The notes below the pieces were generated by a model, which was not told the origin of the DNA, made no database searches, and was given only the letters and a program-made list of their open reading frames with translations. From the NCBI RefSeq assembly GCF_022458865.1, contig NZ_JAJNMU010000004.1, forward strand, positions 372,001 through 436,000: a DNA stretch of 64,000 nucleotides. The letters are read 5' to 3'. Both the position numbers and the translations under genes were made by a program. This DNA comes from Paenibacillus periandrae (GTDB lineage Bacteria; Bacillota; Bacilli; Paenibacillales; NBRC-103111). The stretch's first letter is position 1; every line of letters starts with the position of its first letter. Positions 26,115 to 33,931 of the stretch are shown here, piece after piece.

Positions 26115-26339
26115 TCAATGATTTAGTAAGGATCTTTTATGATTAACCCCATTACATCGTCTGCGCATGGAACGACCGCAATTAAAAAAGCAACCCGCTT
26201 TGCTGATCTTCCAGCAAACGTTCCAACTGTTTCGCTCCATACAACCGGTATCCGGTTCACTTATTTTGCCAGGCATGAGCAGACCGATCTTGTGATAAGG
26301 ATGTAGCGTTTTAATTGTAACGTGGGACAGTTCCGACAC
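26115..26339 (-). pseudogene. MerR-family regulator remnant
   Basis: The N-terminal part reads as a MerR helix-turn-helix (LSHVTIKTLHPYHKIGLLMP) up to EPDTG. After that, the expected LYGAKQLERLLEDQQSG continues only in another frame, so a small deletion near the EPDTG codons broke the gene. The effector domain is missing. The next 200 bases on the right hold no other recognisable gene. Confidence 0.6.
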
Positions 26340-26557
26340 GGTGAGGAAAAACGAAAACGAAAGTATACCCGATTTACTACTTTCGGATAATAGAATGTGC
26401 TAACGCAGAATGGTACCCTTAATGTTATCGTAAATTGCTAGTAAATTGTAAATGGAATTTGAGAGAGGTATCTCCATCTCTAATGTATACAGTAACGCTA
26501 GCGTTTCCGGTCTGGTCACGCAAGACTCTAATGTCATTAAGTAAGGAGGTGATTATT

Positions 26558-26713
26558 GTGTCAAATGAACAAGATAAGCCCATATATTATGACGGAAGTA
26601 ATCTCCATAAACTACCAAAAAGAGTCCCTGTTCATGATAAAATCGTATTTGTACCCGTTGCTCAATCGGACCTGATTCAGTTCCCGGTATTTCCGTATGA
26701 AATTGAAAAGTAA
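26558..26713 (+). CDS. Small hypothetical protein, 51 residues
   Basis: A GTG start is preceded by a near-perfect AAGGAGGTGATT seven bases or so upstream, a strong reason to accept the gene. The product (MSNEQDKPIYYDGSNLHKL at the start, FPVFPYEIEK at the end) is polar, without membrane span, cysteine or known motif. It precedes the small membrane protein gene by about 60 bases and may be cotranscribed with it. Function unknown. Confidence 0.65.
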   Translation: MSNEQDKPIYYDGSNLHKLPKRVPVHDKIVFVPVAQSDLIQFPVFPYEIEK

Positions 26714-26775
26714 CGTGAAATTTTCTCACTCATGATATTACAGGTTAAAAATAGTCATTCTGAGGAGGTACGTCA

Positions 26776-27183
26776 ATGGGAGCTACACTTATTAAAATCG
26801 CATCGATTTATTTTGTTGTAGGTGTCTGTTTCGGCATGTTTATGTCGATTACTCACAAATTTGAATTCGCTTCGGTTCATGCTCATATCAATCTTGTTGG
26901 TTGGGTTTCGCTTGCATTAGCTGGTTTGGTCTATAGTGTTTTTCCAAAAGCAGCGGACTCCCGATTAGGTAAATTTCATTTTTGGCTGCATAATATCGGA
27001 CTTCCTATCATGATGATCGGCTTAATTCTTTTAGTTAGCGGTGTTCCTAATACGGAACCTATAGTTGCCGTTGGAGGAACTGTAACCGCTATTGCTGTCG
27101 TGTTATTTATGCTTAATGTTATCCTTAATGTCCATGCAGCTAAAGAACAAACGATTATTCATAATAAAACTACCTCTTTGTAA
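26776..27183 (+). CDS. Four-span membrane protein related to cytochrome-oxidase subunit I-like proteins
   Basis: The 135 residues form four hydrophobic helices. The loop HAHINLVGW between the first two carries conserved histidines seen in small proteins annotated as cytochrome c oxidase subunit I-like or NnrS-like. It is far too short for a full oxidase subunit. AGGAGG precedes the ATG and a plus-strand terminator follows. Role unknown; haem or metal binding by the histidines is possible. Confidence 0.7.
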   Translation: MGATLIKIASIYFVVGVCFGMFMSITHKFEFASVHAHINLVGWVSLALAGLVYSVFPKAADSRLGKFHFWLHNIGLPIMMIGLILLVSGVPNTEPIVAVGGTVTAIAVVLFMLNVILNVHAAKEQTIIHNKTTSL

Positions 27184-27237
27184 ACCACCACAATTTATCA
27201 AACATCTCATCTTCATCATCCTTTTATCTTACACGGG

Positions 27238-27288
27238 ATAAAAAAGCCGGTTACTCCACCCAAGGGTAGGAGTCGTCGGCTTTTTTGC
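27238..27288 (+). terminator. Terminator after the four-span membrane protein gene
   Basis: AAAAAAGCCG ... CGGCTTTTTT flank an inner ACTCC/GGAGT stem. The tail of six T residues gives a typical plus-strand, possibly bidirectional, terminator. Confidence 0.85.
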
Positions 27289-27313
27289 TGTGATGCTGCT
27301 GAAGAACATGATT

Positions 27314-27375
27314 AGCTTGTCCATGACAATTAAGTTCCTTCACATACAGATGAGAGCCTGCCGCAAGGCAGACTC
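27314..27375. repeat. Dispersed intergenic repeat, copy 1
   Basis: About 62 bases, AGCTTGTCCATGACAA through the small hairpin GCCTGCCGCAAGGCAG to GACTC, match a second copy at 38098-38160 at roughly 85 percent identity counted by eye. No IS family could be assigned. Confidence 0.7.
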
Positions 27376-27516
27376 ATCTTCAAACAAAATATGAGCACTC
27401 TCTCCTGGGTCCAACTGGTCTTTAAGCTTGGATAGCGTGGCTTCACGGAAATGTTTTTGTTAAAGGCTCTCGATGAAACCTTTGAGGGAGCCATTCCCCT
27501 TGGAAATTATGGCTTT
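27370..27516 (-). mobile_element. IS630-type transposase fragment
   Basis: Minus-strand translation gives LSKLKDQLDP and AHILFEDESALR, close to the DES catalytic region of IS630-type transposases, with stop codons on the 5' side. It is cut off where the dispersed repeat begins. Only a small piece remains, so no activity is expected. Confidence 0.5.
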
Positions 27517-27939
27517 TCAATGTCTTGTAGTAAATATTTGAAAGGTGACACCAAATTGGTCCGTTAGCATACCGTAAGCTGGACTAAAATGAACTTCTCC
27601 TAACTGCTGCAGCACCTTCCCGCCTGGCAGCAGAGCTTCATAATATTGGCGGGACTTTCCAGCATCATTGGTGGTAATGCATATTGTCACTTGATTGCCA
27701 ACCTGCAACTTTTGTCCCGGAATTAGATCGGAGGCATACACATCAGTTTCGCCAATGCTTAGAATGGAGTGGGAAATTTGTGCCTGCTGTTCTTCTGTTA
27801 ATTGAACTTCAGGACTCAGGGGACCTTCGCCAACCGTCTGCTTAAAAAGCACCTTGGCTTCCAGAGCCGTTTCATAAAACGAAATGGCTTCACTGGCGTT
27901 ACCGTTAAACATTAAAAAGGGAATCAACTGCACTGTCAT
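27517..27939 (-). CDS. VOC-superfamily PhnB-like protein
   Basis: The 140-residue protein has the PhnB/3-demethylubiquinone-like VOC pattern: LIPFLMFNGNASEAISFYE at the start, SILSIGETDVYASD in the middle, and YGMLTDQFGVTFQI at the end. GAAGGAG precedes the ATG. Biochemical role in these small VOC proteins is not known. Confidence 0.88.
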   Translation of the reverse strand: MTVQLIPFLMFNGNASEAISFYETALEAKVLFKQTVGEGPLSPEVQLTEEQQAQISHSILSIGETDVYASDLIPGQKLQVGNQVTICITTNDAGKSRQYYEALLPGGKVLQQLGEVHFSPAYGMLTDQFGVTFQIFTTRH

Positions 27940-28077
27940 GTAGATCTCTCCTTCGAGGTTTATTTTCTTTGTTTCTGGCTTTAGTTTAGCTGATAATAGT
28001 GACAGCTATTGTCATTAATTTTGAATGGTAAAAAAAGATGCTGTTTTAATTTAATTGCACAGGCATTGTTTCACCTT

Positions 28078-28715
28078 ATGAAAATTGGAATCCTTGGGGC
28101 AGGTAATGTAGGGATTGCACTAAGCAAAGGGTTAGTTCATGAGGTCATCACGTTTTTATCAGCAGCCGCGACCCTAACAATTCCAATTATTACGCGTGGA
28201 AACAAGAAATAGGGGAAAATGGGGATATCACTTCGTTTAATATGGCTGCCCAGTTGGCTGAGATTATCATTGTAGCGCTTCCTTGGTCATGTTTAAAGGA
28301 AGTGCTTGAACAGATTGACCCTGCATACCTGAAAAATAAAACGATAATTGATGTAAGTAATGCTGTTCAATTTGATAACGGTCCACGCTTACTATTCAAC
28401 AATACGTCAGCAGGTGAATGGGTTCAAGAGTTGTTACCAGACTGTTATGTCGTGAAAACACTCAACACGATCAATGACAAGAAAATGGTTCATCCAAATT
28501 TCAAAGAAGGCGTGCCTGTCATGTTTATCTCGGGCAATGAAATACATTCCAAAAATCAGGTCAAATCTCTTCTTAAAGATCTGGGCTGGTTTGACATTAT
28601 TGACTTGGGAGACATTCGACAAAGCCGCCTGCAAGAATCCATCATGCTTGCATGTGTAATAAGCGAAATCCAGTTACAATCACCTCATTCGGCATTTGCT
28701 TTGATAAAACATTAA
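28078..28715 (+). pseudogene. NADP-binding oxidoreductase (F420:NADP reductase-like), frameshifted
   Basis: The first part reads MKIGILGAGNVGIALSKGL, a Rossmann nucleotide loop; the second, in another frame, reads IIIVALPWSCLKEVLEQI and DCYVVKTLNTIND, as in NADPH-dependent F420 reductase-like proteins. Near 28141-28147, adding one G (GAGG to GAGGG) restores a continuous frame with HEGHHVFISSRDPNN and ITSFNMAAQLAEI. So a single-base deletion explains the break; a sequencing error is also possible. No good ribosome binding site is seen before the ATG. The C terminus appears complete. Confidence 0.8.
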
Positions 28716-28768
28716 CTACTTTATATGTCCTACCTATTCGATAAAATGCTCCGGTCAAAGAGAGTGAG

Positions 28769-29155
28769 TTATTTAGCAGAAAGGCCATTAATTGCTTGAA
28801 CAGCCAGTTCCAAAGCTTTAATTCTTCTTTCTAAAAGCGTTCTTTGGGGGCTACCAGCCTTTGACTTAACATAACTGTTTTCAATTGATGGAAATAAACC
28901 AGTAATAACATTGCGAGCTTCTGCTAAGTCTTCCTGGGTGTAATGATGGGTTTTTTGATTCCAAACGTTTTCTAGCGTGGCCAAGCCGATATACACAGCT
29001 TTGAGTCGTTTCTTTACTAGGGTAGTATTGGTTCCATTTTGAGACATCTGGGACAAGGCATTCTCGAGTTTATTGATTGTCGATTGTAATGATATTATTG
29101 ATTCCATTTTATCTAATTCTGCTATTTGTTTAATAACAATATCGTCTTTGTTCAC
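28769..29155 (-). CDS. Hypothetical helical protein, 128 residues
   Basis: I do not recognise this protein. It is mostly charged helix with coiled-coil-like stretches (LQSTINKLENALSQM; RTLLERRIKALELAVQAI) and has no membrane span or signal. It starts with GTG behind GAGGAGG at ten bases. The gene stands alone between the broken reductase and the deaminase operon. Confidence 0.7.
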   Translation of the reverse strand: MNKDDIVIKQIAELDKMESIISLQSTINKLENALSQMSQNGTNTTLVKKRLKAVYIGLATLENVWNQKTHHYTQEDLAEARNVITGLFPSIENSYVKSKAGSPQRTLLERRIKALELAVQAINGLSAK

Positions 29156-29334
29156 CGCTACGAATCCTCCTCTAACCCCACTTTTTTACTTCGTAAACAA
29201 TATACCACATATTGGAATAACCTAGCCGTTCGTATTATGAGATTGACCAGAGACTACTGGTTGATCCTTTTTGCATTTGCTTGGAGGATTAAGGTTGCCG
29301 GATCGATTTCTCTTGGGAAAGCTCCTCTTTGAGT

Positions 29335-29377
29335 AAGGTCTATTACCGAGTTATTTGCTCGGCAACAGACCTTTTTA
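29335..29377 (+). terminator. Terminator-like hairpin between hypothetical and deaminase genes
   Basis: AAGGTCT and AGACCTT enclose an inner CCGAG/CTCGG stem and are followed by TTTTT on the plus strand. No plus-strand gene upstream was found, so it may also stop the minus-strand operon that ends at 29412. Confidence 0.6.
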
Positions 29378-29411
29378 GTAGCCAGCAGCGATTTTCCTGG
29401 TTTCTTTCAGA

Positions 29412-29840
29412 TCACCGTTTCTTCGCGTAAAACTGTCTATGGATCTCTCGAACCTGATCAGCGAGTTCGGGAACAGGACCGTCTATGTCCGTATCGCGAA
29501 TGACTTCCTGAATTGGAAGGTTGCGGACGCGCGAGGCAGCGATCCCCATCTCACTTAGCCATTGTGCCAGTTGTGCAGAGGAGCTCGCATACACAATCCG
29601 GCCTAGTCCAACCCAACCGTGAGCAGCGGCGCACATCGGGCAATGTTCCCCCGAGGTATAAACCGTCGCCTTGTGTCTTTCTTCTATCGTCATGTTCTCT
29701 GCCGCCCAACGCGCCAGCGCGAATTCCGGGTGCTGGGTATGATCTCCGCCGGATACATGGTTGTGATCTTCTCCAAGCACGTCACCATCGGCTGAGACTA
29801 GAATCGAACCAAACGGCTCATCACCGGCCTCCTTCCTCAA
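29412..29840 (-). CDS. Nucleoside deaminase family protein, short N terminus
   Basis: The 142 residues hold the zinc-dependent deaminase core: HPEF in place of the usual HAE, and EHCPMCAAAH as PCxxC. The family normally has about 20 residues of helix before GDEPFGSILV; here the frame starts at a TTG only six codons earlier, at a TTGA overlap with the preceding dehydrogenase gene. The protein may therefore be coupled to it, or be a 5'-truncated copy. Members deaminate guanine, cytosine or related amino-substituted rings. As the last gene of an acid-sugar operon it could act on an amino compound, but that is inference. Confidence 0.75.
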   Translation of the reverse strand: MRKEAGDEPFGSILVSADGDVLGEDHNHVSGGDHTQHPEFALARWAAENMTIEERHKATVYTSGEHCPMCAAAHGWVGLGRIVYASSSAQLAQWLSEMGIAASRVRNLPIQEVIRDTDIDGPVPELADQVREIHRQFYAKKR

Positions 29841-30835
29841 CCTTTTAAAATATCTGGGGTGTAGATATCCTCGGGCTTCAGTTGATTCAAAAGTGGTTTC
29901 CCTTCACGGAACCGCCTCGCATTTTCGCTAATGATATCAAGAGAACGACCTGTACGGTCTGGAACCTGTGGAGTCGTATGTGGAGTAATCAAGGTTCTTG
30001 GCGCATCCCATAATGGGCTTTCTTTCGGCAGCGGCTCTTGTGAGAAAGTATCTAGTCCTACTCCCCCGAGATGGCCAGCATAGAGTGTCTCAACGAGCGC
30101 GCTTTCATTAATTACGGCTCCTCGTGCCATATTAATGAGACATGCCGTCGGCTTCATTAAATCCAGCTCTCGCTTCCCAATGAGGTGGTGGGTCTTGTTG
30201 GTCAAAGGCAGCGCCAATACGATGAAGTCGCTTTCAGCCAGTATTTCATCCATGGTCTCGCCGTTTTCTCCACAATATAAGCGATCAACTCCCAGTGAAG
30301 GTGATTCTGCACTTCGACGATAACCAAGAACTCGCATACCCATGGATTTGGTCCTGACAGCCAGTTCCTTCCCGATATGCCCCATACCTATGATACCGAT
30401 TGTTTGCCCAAACAATCCGCGAAGCTGGTCCTGTCCTGATATTCCCCAGTGATGCGCCCGCTGCGCATCGATAAAATCAGGAGCCCGGTAAGCCAGCGCC
30501 AACATAAAGAAGAGCGCATGCTCCGCTAATGCAGGAGCGGAACGGCCCGCTGATCCAGTAACAAGCAAACCTCTGTCAAAAATTTCGGGCCAAGCGCAAT
30601 TGTTCAAACCTGCATGATCGCAATGAACCCAACGCAGAGAAGGTGCTTTCAGGTAGCGGTCGTCCAACTCTCTCTCTAGTACAGCGACATCAGCATATTG
30701 GAGCGCGGCATTGATACCGTCGGTGTCATCATTTGGAAGCCTAATAACTTCCGCTGGAGCAAAGATTTCGCAGAAACGCGCCCAATGCTTGTTTTGATAA
30801 CCGACCGTAGTTAAAACCAACTTTATTTCCTGCAT
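29837..30835 (-). CDS. D-isomer-specific 2-hydroxyacid dehydrogenase family protein
   Basis: The 332-residue enzyme has the NAD-binding loop IGIIGMGHIGKELAV, the conserved Arg in MARGAVINE, the acid in GLDTFSQEPLP and the catalytic His in ITPHTT. Such enzymes reduce 2-keto acids or glyoxylate-like products. The longer frame starts five codons earlier, overlapping the previous gene, but GAGGAG at seven bases supports the ATG at 30835. It follows the enolase-superfamily gene directly, so it may reduce the 2-keto-3-deoxy acid made by it. Confidence 0.88.
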   Translation of the reverse strand: MQEIKLVLTTVGYQNKHWARFCEIFAPAEVIRLPNDDTDGINAALQYADVAVLERELDDRYLKAPSLRWVHCDHAGLNNCAWPEIFDRGLLVTGSAGRSAPALAEHALFFMLALAYRAPDFIDAQRAHHWGISGQDQLRGLFGQTIGIIGMGHIGKELAVRTKSMGMRVLGYRRSAESPSLGVDRLYCGENGETMDEILAESDFIVLALPLTNKTHHLIGKRELDLMKPTACLINMARGAVINESALVETLYAGHLGGVGLDTFSQEPLPKESPLWDAPRTLITPHTTPQVPDRTGRSLDIISENARRFREGKPLLNQLKPEDIYTPDILKG

Positions 30836-30839
30836 CACT

Positions 30840-32072
30840 TTACTCCTCATCCTGGTAGATCCGAACCACTTGATATTTTGAGCTGTCTAGCATCGGACCA
30901 ACTCCATGCTCCAGCGGTACTCTTAAGACGCCGTTAACCGGCTCTACCACATTGTTGAAATAACGAATTCTATTCGGAATGACTTGATATAAATATTCTA
31001 CAAAAGGGGATACTTCTTCGGAATGTGCCGCCACAATCTGAGATGCTGCCAAAATCATGTGTCCATGCGGAACTATGCGAACCCCCGGATATGAGGCTGC
31101 AATCATCTTGCAGATTGCTATTGATTCGGAAATTCCTCCGCACCATTCCGGATCACACTGAACATAATCGAGCAAGCCATTATCCAGATAAGGCTTGAGG
31201 TTCCAACGTGTGTAAAGATGTTCCCCACCGGCTAACACTGCCGAAGGATTAGCTTGCTTAATCATTTTGTAGCCTTCAATATCATCCGGTGCTACAGGCT
31301 CTTCTATCCAAATCGGGCGATAAGGCAGCATCTCTTTTACCAACTCGCTGACCCAGGACAATCTTGTGCTACGCGAAGATGGATCGTTAAGCTGATCACT
31401 TAATCTGCTAAGATCATACATCACCTGCGCATCCTCTGCTAAAGCTTTATGAAGAGTATCAACAAAATTAAGATTGCTTCTGACCCCTTTTGCTTCTATA
31501 GGACGGTGTGGCAAAAAGCATTTATGGCGGTTAAAGCCCCTGTCATACCAGTACTTTGCCTTTAGCAGCGCATCCTCTGGAGCTTTGCTGCCCATGCAGC
31601 TAACGTAAGCTGCAAGCTCAGTTCGTATGCCGTTTAGCAACTGATAGACGGACTTCTTTTCTGCTTTGCCACGCAAATCCCAAATGGCAATATCAACAGC
31701 GCTAAATGCAGTTATAATTTCTCCAGTGGCCGTATGCCTTGCCGTCCGATGCGAACCCCAGATATGCTCACCGGTTAGAGGATCCTTACCGATTTCATAG
31801 GAGGATAAAGGATTGTTCGGATATATGGAATCCCAGAGAGCAGAAAACTCTATACCAGAATCAAAGACGTTGCGCCCTTCAAGATATTTATTGAATAAAT
31901 GAAGTTTATTTCTGACAGCATTAAATTGATATTGCCCATCGAGTGGACCTGCATGCCCTCTTAGTCCTCCAAAACAAACAATCTCTACAAACTTTTGTTC
32001 ATTTTGCTGGTTATGATCAGCTATCTCGATGATTCTGACCTCTTGTATAGTCAAATCAGCCTCTATTGTCAT
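30840..32072 (-). CDS. Enolase-superfamily sugar-acid dehydratase (mandelate racemase/MLE type)
   Basis: The 410-residue protein has an N-terminal capping domain and a C-terminal barrel with metal ligands Asp220 (MYDLSR), Glu257 (IWIEEP) and Glu284 (AGGEH). His336 (VPHGHM), Asp307 (QCDPEW) and Lys184 are candidate acid/base residues, as in acid-sugar dehydratases of the MandR/RhamD type. It would dehydrate an aldonic or uronic acid to a 2-keto-3-deoxy acid in the cytoplasm. GGGAGG precedes the ATG. It lies after the permease genes of uptake operon 2, so the substrate is probably what that system imports. Confidence 0.85.
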   Translation of the reverse strand: MTIEADLTIQEVRIIEIADHNQQNEQKFVEIVCFGGLRGHAGPLDGQYQFNAVRNKLHLFNKYLEGRNVFDSGIEFSALWDSIYPNNPLSSYEIGKDPLTGEHIWGSHRTARHTATGEIITAFSAVDIAIWDLRGKAEKKSVYQLLNGIRTELAAYVSCMGSKAPEDALLKAKYWYDRGFNRHKCFLPHRPIEAKGVRSNLNFVDTLHKALAEDAQVMYDLSRLSDQLNDPSSRSTRLSWVSELVKEMLPYRPIWIEEPVAPDDIEGYKMIKQANPSAVLAGGEHLYTRWNLKPYLDNGLLDYVQCDPEWCGGISESIAICKMIAASYPGVRIVPHGHMILAASQIVAAHSEEVSPFVEYLYQVIPNRIRYFNNVVEPVNGVLRVPLEHGVGPMLDSSKYQVVRIYQDEE

Positions 32073-32104
32073 TTGAAATGTCCTCCCTAATATTTAATTA
32101 ATAA

Positions 32105-32983
32105 TTAACCCTTAATAGACCCAACCATGACTCCCTTGGCAAAATGCTTTTGAAGAAATGGATACACCACCAGTATTGGAAGCATAGCGAGCATAACTGC
32201 TGCCATCCGAATCGTCTCCTGGGGAATGAGCTTATCCTCTGCCGCCCCCGCCTGCGCAACACCTGACGAATCTGAATCTACAACCAATGTTTTAATAAGC
32301 ACTTGCAAAGTCCATTTATTCGTATCCGTTAAATAGATCAAAGCATTAAAATATGCATTCCAATGAGCTACTGCAAAAAATAAAGTAAATGCCGCCATAG
32401 CTGGCATCGATAAAGGAATCACGATCCTGAAAAATATGGACAGATCATTACATCCATCAATTCTGGCAGCTTCCTCCAGCTCCTCCGGCAACGAATCCAT
32501 AAAGCTCTTAACTACAATCAGACTCCATGCATTTGTTAAGGTGGGCCATATTAAAGACCAATATGAATTTAGCAACCCCATCTCCTTAACCAGTAAATAA
32601 TTAGGTATGATTCCAGCATGAAACAATAGGGATACTATAACGCATCCAAGCATAAAATTGCGTCCAGGTGTCCTCTTCTTACTTAGGGAATAAGCAAATG
32701 AAAACGTGAATATTAAATTCAGTAAAGTTCCGATAACCGTGATAAATGTTGTATTCTTCAAGGAATCCATAAATATACGGGTAGAAAGAATATACTTATA
32801 AGAGGCTAGTGAAAATTGTTCGGGGAACAAATAAAATTTAAATGGGATATAGGTATCAGGATCAGTAAAGGAAACGCTGAATACATAAATGAATGGAAAT
32901 ATACTGATTAATGATATGAATGCCAGAAGAATATTATTGATGATGTCAAAAGTAGAAACACGCTTTTTGTAAACAAAACTCAT
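32105..32983 (-). CDS. Sugar ABC transporter permease, LplC/YtcP type
   Basis: The 292-residue protein has six spans, the EAA-loop (EEAARIDGCNDLSIFFRIVI) and C-terminal MVGSIKG. AAAGGAG precedes the ATG, 15 bases after its partner. It forms the channel of uptake operon 2 with the LplB-type protein. Confidence 0.9.
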   Translation of the reverse strand: MSFVYKKRVSTFDIINNILLAFISLISIFPFIYVFSVSFTDPDTYIPFKFYLFPEQFSLASYKYILSTRIFMDSLKNTTFITVIGTLLNLIFTFSFAYSLSKKRTPGRNFMLGCVIVSLLFHAGIIPNYLLVKEMGLLNSYWSLIWPTLTNAWSLIVVKSFMDSLPEELEEAARIDGCNDLSIFFRIVIPLSMPAMAAFTLFFAVAHWNAYFNALIYLTDTNKWTLQVLIKTLVVDSDSSGVAQAGAAEDKLIPQETIRMAAVMLAMLPILVVYPFLQKHFAKGVMVGSIKG

Positions 32984-32998
32984 TGTGCCACTCCTTTC

Positions 32999-33907
32999 TT
33001 AATAAATGCCCTCGTAACCTAACTTTTTGATAATATAGTTAGAAGTAATAACAAAAAATAATCCAACCAAACTCTTAAAGAGACCGACGGTCACACCGAT
33101 ACTTACTTTTCCTCTCAAGATACCCTGTGTATAAGAGTAGGTATCAAATACCTCTCCCACTTCACGGACAAGCGGGTTGATCATCAGCACAATCTGCTCG
33201 AAGCCAACGTCAGCCATGTTGCCTAGTCGAAGGATTAACATGATGACTATGGTCGGTGTAATCCCTGGCAACGTAATGCTCCAGATTTGTCTAAATCGCC
33301 CTGCTCCATCCATAACTGCTGCTTCGTATCGTTGAGGGTCAATTCCGGCCATTGCTGCTAAAAAAATAATCGTTCCCCAACCAGTCTCTTTCCATATACT
33401 CTGAGCTGTGATGATGCCCCAGAAATAGTTAGGGTCGGACAAAAATTTCATTTGCTCCATTCCAAATGAGAAAAGTATTTTATTGACTATTCCAACATCT
33501 GTCGATAAAACAAAAAATGTCATACTCGAGACAATTACCCAAGATAAAAAATGAGGCAGGTATACAATGGATTGATTCAATTTCTTGAATAGCTCATGCT
33601 TAGCCTCATTAAGCATCAAAGCCATGATAATGGGCAATGGAAAATAAAACACAAGGCTAAGGAGATTGATCACCAACGTATTTCGAAGCATAATTAAAAA
33701 ATTGGGATCATGAAACATATCCATAAAATGTGTGAACCCGACCCACTTGCTACCCATAAAGCCTTTAAAAGGACTATAATCCTGAAAAGCTAACAAAAAC
33801 CCCCACATAGGTACGAACTTAAAAATGATAATAAACAAGAACCCCGGTAGTGCCAGAAAAAGCAAAAATCTGTTAGCAACCAGTTTATTGAATGCAATTC
33901 TATTCAT
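32999..33907 (-). CDS. Sugar ABC transporter permease, LplB type
   Basis: The 302-residue protein has six spans, the EAA-loop (YEAAVMDGAGRFRQIWSITL) and C-terminal KKLGYEGIY. It follows the Cache-AraC regulator gene by 24 bases in the same operon; no ATPase gene is present. Confidence 0.9.
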   Translation of the reverse strand: MNRIAFNKLVANRFLLFLALPGFLFIIIFKFVPMWGFLLAFQDYSPFKGFMGSKWVGFTHFMDMFHDPNFLIMLRNTLVINLLSLVFYFPLPIIMALMLNEAKHELFKKLNQSIVYLPHFLSWVIVSSMTFFVLSTDVGIVNKILFSFGMEQMKFLSDPNYFWGIITAQSIWKETGWGTIIFLAAMAGIDPQRYEAAVMDGAGRFRQIWSITLPGITPTIVIMLILRLGNMADVGFEQIVLMINPLVREVGEVFDTYSYTQGILRGKVSIGVTVGLFKSLVGLFFVITSNYIIKKLGYEGIY

Positions 33908-33931
33908 CAGGAGCTCCTTTAATGTGGAATC

